DNA of 40,382 bases from positions 1-40,382 of the forward strand of contig JAQGDQ010001453.1 in the NCBI GenBank assembly GCA_030141605.1, in the 5' to 3' direction. The translations under genes were made by a program, and so were the position numbers. The notes beneath the pieces were generated by a model. The model did no database searches, was not told the origin of the DNA, and worked only from the letters and a program-made list of their open reading frames with translations. Positions 12,201 to 21,200 of the stretch are shown here, in pieces. Each line of letters opens with the position of its first letter. Within the stretch, counting starts at the first letter, position 1. This DNA is from Tubiluchus corallicola (Eukaryota > Priapulida > Priapulimorpha > Priapulimorphida > Tubiluchidae).

Positions 12201-15200
12201 TTATTGGCCATTTGGTATCACGAAGCACAGAAGTAAGTTTGATTGTGAAACTGCTATGTAGTTGTTTATAACATTGCCATTTTGCTTGTGTGTTGTTACA
12301 TAGTTAAGTTCTTGTACACAGAAATTAGTACACATTTACAGTAACACACTACAGACAGTTGTGAAAGACGTTCTTTTGTTGTTAGTCAAGTTTTCGTGGA
12401 CAGAAATTAGTACACATTTACAGTAACACACTACAGACAGTTGTGTACGTTCTTTTGTTGTTAGTCAAGTTTTCGTGCACAGAAACAGACAGTTGTGAAA
12501 GACGTTCTTTTGTTGTTAGTCAAGTTTTCGTGGACAGAAATTAGTACACATTTACAGTAACACACTACAGACAGTTGTGAAAGATGTTCTTTTGTTGTTA
12601 GTCAAGTTTTCGTGGACAGAAATTAGTACACGTTTACAGTAACACACTACAGACAGTTGTGAAAGATGTTCTTTTGTTGTTAGTCAAGTTTTCGTGGACA
12701 GAAATTAGTACACATTTACAGTAACACACTACAGACAGTTGTGAAAGACGTTCTTTTGTTGTTAGTCAAGTTTTCGTGGACAGAAATTAGTACACATTTA
12801 CAGTAACACACTACAGACAGTTGTGTACGTTCTTTTGTTGTTAGTCAAGTTTTCGTGCACAGAAATTAGTACACGTTTACAGTAACACACTACAGACAGT
12901 TGTGAAAGACGTTCTTTTGTTGTTAGTCAAGTTTTCGTGGACAGAAATTAGTACACATTTACAGTAACACACTACAGACAGTTGTGAAAGATGTTCTTTT
13001 GTTGTTAGTCAAGTTTTCGTGGACAGAAATTAGTACACGTTTACAGTAACACACTACAGACAGTTGTGAAAGACGTTCTTTTGTTGTTAGTCAAGTTTTC
13101 GTGGACAGAAATTAGTACACATTTACAGTAACACACTACAGACAGTTGTGTACGTTCTTTTGTTGTTGGTCAAGTTTTCGTGGACAGAAATTAGTACACG
13201 TTTACAGTAACACGCTACAGACAGTTGTGAAAGACGTTCTTTTGTTGTTAGTCAAGTTTTCGTGGACAGAAGTTAGTACACATTTACAGTAACACACTAC
13301 AGACAGTTGTGAAAGATGTTCTTTTGTTGTTAGTCAAGTTTTCGTGGACAGAAATTAGTACACATTTACCATAGCACACTACAGACAGTTGTGAAAGACG
13401 TTCTTTTGTTGTTAGTCAAGTTTTCGTGGACAGAAATTAGTACACATTTACAGTAACACACTACAGACAGTTGTGAAAGATGTTCTTTTGTTGTTAGTCA
13501 AGTTTTCGTGGACAGAAATTAGTACACGTTTACAGTAACACACTACAGACAGTTGTGAAAGATGTTCTTTTGTTGTTAGTCAAGTTTTCGTGGACAGAAA
13601 TTAGTACACGTTTACAGTAACACACTACAGACAGTTGTGAAAGACGTTCTTTTGTTGTTAGTCAAGTTTTCGTGGACAGAAATTAGTACACATTTACAGT
13701 AACACACTACAGACAGTTGTGTACGTTCTTTTGTTGTTAGTCAAGTTTTCGTGCACAGAAATTAGTACACGTTTACAGTAACACACTACAGACAGTTGTG
13801 AAAGACGTTCTTTTGTTGTTAGTCAAGTTTTCGTGGACAGAAATTAGTACACATTAACACACTACAGACAGTTGTGAAAGATGTTCTTTTGTTGTTAGTC
13901 AAGTTTTCGTGGACAGAAATTAGTACACATTTACCATAGCACACTACAGACAGTTGTGAAAGACGTTCTTTTGTTGTTAGTCAAGTTTTCGTGGACAGAA
14001 ATTAGTACACATTTACAGTAACACACTACAGACAGTTGTGAAAGATGTTCTTTTGTTGTTAGTCAAGTTTTCGTGGACAGAAATTAGTACACGTCCACAG
14101 TAACACACTACAGACAGTTGTGAAAGACGTTTCTGTTGTTAATTAGTCAAATTTTCTTGCTTTGAAATTGTATTCATTTACTGTAACACACTAAAAGCTG
14201 TTATAAAACAAACTAGTGTTAGTTTGCCAGTTTTTGTACAGAAAAATTGATGTTCATTTACCGCAAAGCCTAGCACAATACAAACAGTTATGAAAGACAT
14301 TCCGCTTTCATTCACAGGAGAGTAAAAGCAGTTGGAACGTGGTAAAGCAAAGCTGTCTGAATATGTATGGGGTCTATAAGCAGTAGAGACTTGGAATGAA
14401 ATTTGTTAATTTATGCCAGATTTGACAGAAGTGGTGTAGATTCTTTCCAAAAAGAAATGCTGCAAAACAAAAAAAACTGTGCGCGAAGTTTGAAAAGCAA
14501 TTTACACGATTTTTGCCTCTCTAAACTATTCACACTTTATATTATTTTTTTACTTATTTTGAAGTTTATTTCAGCACACACAGTGATGTTATATAAAAGG
14601 AGCAATTTACACTAAAATTTAAAAAACACTATATGTCATGCACTATTAAAAGAACTACTAATATATACAAAAAAAATATGATAAAAACACGTACAGAATT
14701 TAAAATTTCTTTTATTTATTTTGAAGTTTATTTCAGCACATACACAGTAACGTTATATAAATGGAGCAATTTACATTAAAATTTTAAAAAACACTATATG
14801 TCATGCACTGTTAAAAGAACTACTAATATATACAAAAAATATGATAAAAACACGTACAGAATTTAAAATTTCATAGTGTAAGTTAAAAAGCTGCTTTTAC
14901 TAAATCAATAAACTTGACCATCTCTTACATATTCTGCTGTATACAATGAAATTTGCAGACTTGGTGATTCGTTGTCTTAAACTGAGTGATGCAGTAGTAT
15001 CTAGAATGTTGTATGCTGTTTTGTGCACATATTATAGAAGATGGCGTATCATAAGCATAACATGTAGAAAACTTGTGAAGAGTATTGTTGTAAGTGATGC
15101 AGATCTTGGTTAAACTGTATGCTTTGAAATTGTTTTATGGTAAAATACCAACTTGTTTTTTTTTTGTGTTTCTTTATTCTGGTATCTTAGCTGGTTTATT

Positions 15201-18200
15201 TTCTTTATTTTGGTGTTGGTTGTTTTTGTTTTTGTTTGTTACATATCCTCAATGATGACAGCAACATGTTGTAAAATGTAAATAGTTATCAAAAAATGTT
15301 TCAAAATTATAGAACTGTAATGACGTATAATTTTTTGGAAGAAACTTGTAATTATAACTAGTTTATTTTTTTATAGTTTTTAGTTTATTGACTGTTTTGT
15401 TTAAGTCTTGGTAATTTGATATAATTTTCACCAATTTTTACATATCATATTGGTATGTTTTTAGGTACAAGAGAAAACTTCGTGCTGCTAATGCTATGAA
15501 TTTTGGTAAGAAACTTATTCTGCTAAGTTTATATGTATGTATTTTTGTACAGCGTAAGATCAGAATGAATATGTCCTTAAGTTTCTGTACAGAAAAAATA
15601 CATAAAGCTAATGCTAGAATCATTAAAGACGACAAAATAATACAAAATGTCCCTCATAAAGTTCAGACTTATTTCCCTGCAAACTTATTCTGTTGTAAAT
15701 TAGTTGATCAAGCCTTTAGGAAGAAACATTTCAGCGCAAATTAGATTGCATTATGAAATATGAAAATCACTGGCGATTGTAAATTTCTGTTACAGTAATA
15801 ACATTAAAATTCAATTTGTTACAGATAGATTTCAAAATTGTGATGAATATTATATGATATGAATATAAAATACAAATATCGATATTTTCAACTACATTTC
15901 ATAAAAATCTTTTGCCGTAGTTATGACTCTGAATGTTTTTTGAACTTTGTGTTCATACTTGCATTATTGTTCACAAGCAAAACAGTTTTTTGTTTGAAAT
16001 ATTGATCAGTTTTAAAAAACACCTTGAGACAAATGCAAGCCTCGCTCCGCTTAATTTCAGAAAGCTTGAACCTCTTGGAATTGCATTGTTATATGTGTAT
16101 GTGCGGTTGGCTGATGCATTGTTTCGGAGTTTAGTGGTCATATGATTTACAGCCGCATTGTTTGTGTATGATGTGTGGTTGGCTGATGCATTGTTTCGGA
16201 GTTTAGTGGTCATATGATTTACAGCCGCATTGTTTGTGTATGATGTGTGGCTGGCTGATGCATTGTTTCGGAGTTTAGTGGTCATATGACTTACAGCCGC
16301 ATTGTTTATGTATGAGGAAGTTAATTAAGGTCAATCTGCATTGATTTTAAAACATGTTCAGTCTTGTTTTACGTTGGGTTTTTAGCTTTTGTTACTATTA
16401 TATTGATTATAGTGCATTCAGTACTACTTGTAATTACTTGTAAAGGTAAGGACAAGTTATTTAACAAAGAAATTTGCGAAAAACTGTCTATAAGGCAGCT
16501 AATTTGTAAGGCAGCCCACTACTGTTTAGAAATTTTCAGACGTGATGGTAGCTGCAATTCATTTGAAAAGTAAGATGTAACTAGTAAACTTTGTGACTTT
16601 TCATAAGCACATTGTGGCTTGTGCATAAACACTTGCTGCTTAAGCTAATTCAGATTTCTCCAACTTATCTAATGTTTATGCAAAAATATCACAAAACTCT
16701 TTAAGTAATTGTTTGTAAAAACTGATTATATTTATGACGGAAGTTGATGGTGTGTTGCTGTTCTTCCGTCAATGACTGACGTCATTCCTGGAAAAATGGG
16801 GATTCAAAATAGGAGAGCATGAAATTGTCATTTTTATTATAATTTTATTACTAATTCTTTCGCAAACATTGAAATAAGTTTAACTTTCCGGAAAGCTTCA
16901 CCTTTCCCGAATCAGGGGCTCGATTACTATTTTGAAACTGAGGCTCATGTTTTCTTCTAATTGGAAATACTAGTTAGTTTAGACAAGTATGCGTAGCTTT
17001 GAGTGTCAGTCATTCGTGACGAGGTGTGCACTACAGTCTAAACGGGCTTCAAAGAATACAAGTTTACCCTAGGTAGAACACAACAAGTATGCGTAGCTTT
17101 GAGTGTCAGTCATTCGTGACGAGGAGTCCACTACAGTCTAAACGGGCTTCAAAGAATACAAGTTTACCCTAGGTAGAATAGAATAGATGTATGACGTATT
17201 GGTAGCTCGATATCAGAAGCTACAATGTGATCTAAGCCTGTATTTTTTGAAGTTCACTTTAGACACTAATTACAAGCAGTATAAGAATGCACTCATAATT
17301 TCCTAGCAAATTGCTTAATTATCATCTTAATTGTTTATTTCAGCTAAACGGGGTGAGTGATGCTGATTGGTAAATTATTGTGCCGACATTGTCACATGAT
17401 CACAGACAATGCAGACATTGTCACATGATCACAGACAATCACAGTCGTGAATAATAAAAATGGGTTGAACAATGCATTTTTGTTAGGGGTGAGCATTGAA
17501 CGTACGAGTTCGATTCGAACGAGTTTTTTCAGTTCGAACTCGATTCGAATGTAAAACTAGAGATTCGAGTAATTCAGCACTTCAATCACACATGTTCCTG
17601 ATCATTAAAATGATTGAAACATCATTCAATTAGCATAATTTCGCTGTGATTTCTGCACACAATTTTAAAGAAATTACTAGTCGTTTTATTGTAGAACAAA
17701 ATCTAGTGATATGCATGACCTTTGTACGACTAATTTTTACTGGTGGTTCGAAAATCTTTCAATCTCAATTCGAATTCGAAACATTGAAGTTTGGTTCAAT
17801 TCGAGTTCGAAAGTCACAAATTCGGTTCGATTCAAATTCGCTTTCTGGTAGAGAATGCTCACCCCTAATTTTTGTGCAATATCAATTATGTACATTTATG
17901 GATTGTTCAGCCTTTTGTGATTGGTCGCAATGATTTTTAAATGCCCAATAAGAAGTATGAGTGACCGTGTAGTTGTTCTGAGTCTTTCCATCACAACTTT
18001 GATCACATGATTTGTCTGAATCAGCCAATCACAACAATAACTGATCACGTGTTTGTTTGGCTCATCCAATCATGTGTTCTGGATATTCGTGCTGTGGTTT
18101 TAATCATGTGACAATGTGCTTAACGGTGCATTAGTGGTGTTGGCGTGGATGGGGTGCACTCTGGTGTCGGTTGCAGGAACTAACAACCACGTTAACATTT

Positions 18201-21200
18201 CTCACAATGCTTTGTCATCGTTAACAATTTCCACAATTAGTACAAGTCAGTAGACGCTGCTCTGCACAGTAACAATTCAGTCATTAACAATTACGTATCT
18301 TTAATAATCAGGGCAGTTTATTAGTAACTAGCAGTTAGAACACGGGGGGGGGGGGGGAGATTTTCATTTCAACACAGACATCTGTCATCTCCGATAACTA
18401 GTTTTGTTATTAATTACTGGTAGTAATGAGGAATAATTATGGGTAATTACTATACTTAGTGGTAATCAATGTCTAAGATAAGTATGAAAATATTAATACA
18501 TTATTTGAAATCGCTGTGTAGGCTGTGTGAGTTCAGCGCCATGTTTGGCCAATTTTAAACACTCTGGATGACACATATTCAGGTTTGTAGACACAGAGGT
18601 TTCTGTGCTACTTTGGGAAAAAAACTCAATGTATTTTGAGGAAATTTTTGTACGGTGCTCTGGTTTTGATGTTGAGTTTAGGAACTAATTTTGTTTTATT
18701 GATTAACACTAAATGAATTGAATGCACAATATTAGTTGTTGAGATTGGGTATTGTAGGCTTTAGCGTTTGCTTGTGCAAGAAATAACGTATTTTAGTTAT
18801 TTGAATTTCTTAATGTACTTGCAGTGAAAATTATTTATAAAGTTTAATTTGATTTAGTTAAAATGTTATTAACTGACTGAAAAACTTCTTAATCAAACAA
18901 CATCATTAATCATCTTATTTCATTGCACGTTAGATCATAGACTATTTCTATGTATTTCATCTTTTCAATACCTACATCACCTGTGTATCATTTCTTCTTT
19001 CTGAGGCCTTTTTATCCGTTTATTTGTCTCTTTGATTGTTATCATTGTCATTGTTATTGTTATCATTGTCATTGTTATCATTGTCATTGTCATTGTCATT
19101 GTTATCATTGTCATTGTCATTGTCATTGTTATCATTGTCATTGTCATTGTTATCAAAAAACGGTCATTGTTAACATTGATATTTCATTTAAAATTTCAGG
19201 TGAAACAATGGAAGTTGACTTGAATACATTGAAAACTCCAAACACAAATAAATACGCATACGAGGGGTAAGACTGTTACAGTACTTAAAACGTTGTATGT
19301 TTACATACACTAACTATGGCGGTACCTATGGTTTAATTTATCTAAACAGATTTAATGCTAATTTATTTGTTAAAAAATTGAAGAAAATGTGAGTTATAGT
19401 TGGTTTGGTATTGTTAATTAATTAAGTTGAATTGAAGTTGAACAGTTGTAAGTTGACGACAAGCTGTAATTTGATAAACAATTTTTGGTTGATAAGAGGC
19501 TGAGAAGTGAGTAAAACTTTCCATTTTGAAGGCATCTCATTATTCCTAAGACCAAAATCTTCCTCAAGTAAACTGGCACTTGAAGTACACATTATGCACT
19601 GAAAAATGTCATCTTGAGAAAAACGCTGTTAAGGTTAGCCATTGTTCTTTGTTGCGTTTCTACAAAACATTTAGAAACCGTACAAATGTTGGTTACTACA
19701 GGCTTTGCAAGAACCTTGAAGAAGATCTGGGTTTGGCAGAAGAAAAACCCTGAAGTAAAATGACAGCTTCCATGAGCTACTATTTGAGTTTGAAAATAGG
19801 AATTTTTTCAATTGCAGTACTAGTTTTTAGCCTGAAAAGTGGGTACGGAGATATAAAAATAGATTTTTGATATTTTTGAATATGTTCTTGATAACCTAAT
19901 GCTATAATACAAAAGTTCAATGTATATATAGCATTTGTTTAAAAAAAATTACATTTGACCAACTCTGAAGCATTCTACTTTGAAGCATCATAATGCAGTT
20001 TTAACTATGCCGACTCATGGATGGTTTTGGTTTGCAAGCACACAGTTAATTTTACGCAGTTTTTGTGATGTTTTCTCTACATGCTACAGTGCTGCCACCT
20101 ATAGTGTGATTTATTAAATTGCTAGTGAGTTCTTGAGATTGGTTTTCTTGTTTGCAGATCTAATCCTATCTGGATGGAGCAGGATTATGACAATCCGGGA
20201 TTTGAGGAGCACGAGCATGAGGATGAGGATGATTCAATCAGGTGACATATTCGTGTTGCGAAAATTTGAAATACTTAATTACCGTGACAGCAATGTGCAC
20301 CACACAGCTTCAATTACCAATAGACTATACAAAAATGCCCTTTGTACTGTTAGTTGTACTTAGTAATATTATTATTAGTAGCAATAATATTAGTACTGTA
20401 CTTTTTGAGCAGGTTGTTAGTACATTCATTATTATTAATTGTTGTTATGAATTTCTTGAAAACCAGAGATTGTTGTATCATTTTATCTGCAATTTGTAAA
20501 ATAGGAATTGTTTTAATCATCGTAAGAGTGTTTAATTTGATTTTTATATAGGCCTCTTACTTTTAGTTTAGAAAGTACTGTTTGTGTAATCTTACTTCTC
20601 TTTATTTTTATTCTAATGCTTTAAATTGTAAAAACAATTTGTATTTTAAACTTACTAGAAGTTCATTAACTGCTTTACTGTCTGTATGACCAGAATCTTC
20701 CGCCCTGAAAATGCTAATATGACTGGCCTGTACTGTCCTGTTTAATATGCAAATTAACTGCTATGTACACCAGTAGCAATAATATACACCACATGCCACG
20801 CACGTAATAGAGTTGTTGAGAATAGACAGTGGTGCTGTCCTCTATTGGCCAAAAAGTTAATGCATATAGGCCAGCAAATGACTAATGTGGGCAAAACTTG
20901 TAGAAAAGATTGCTGTTATTGCTTAATGTGCACAGCAGTCTGCTGTTTGGTTCTACTCTGCATTTTACATGATGCTTTAAATTATGCCGCTCAAAATAAA
21001 AACGAATCAGCGGCAGTAGTGGAAATTATGGGGGTTCTAGCAGCCATGGTGGTGACGATGACAGTTTTGACAGTAAAACTGATGGTGATGTATGAAAAGT
21101 TGAAGTCATTTCTGTAATCGCTAACAGTATAAATGAACAGTAGCAACATTTCGTTTTCTTAAAGTATTCCCCTACATCAGATACAGTGACAGTAAAGAGT

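Noticed and set aside
12305-14145. CRISPR-like regular repeats
   Set aside because: Units are directly adjacent with no unique spacers, in a eukaryotic intron; it is a satellite.
18950-19270. His/Cys/Tyr or Ile/Val repeat frames next to exon 15
   Set aside because: They come from the ATTGTC repeat; exon 15 uses its own acceptor at 19199 in a different context.
20845-21117. Intronic open frame with two hydrophobic stretches and a Gly/Asp/Ser alternative frame
   Set aside because: No acceptor and donor pair gives phase 2 in and out as needed between exons 16 and 17; probably chance.
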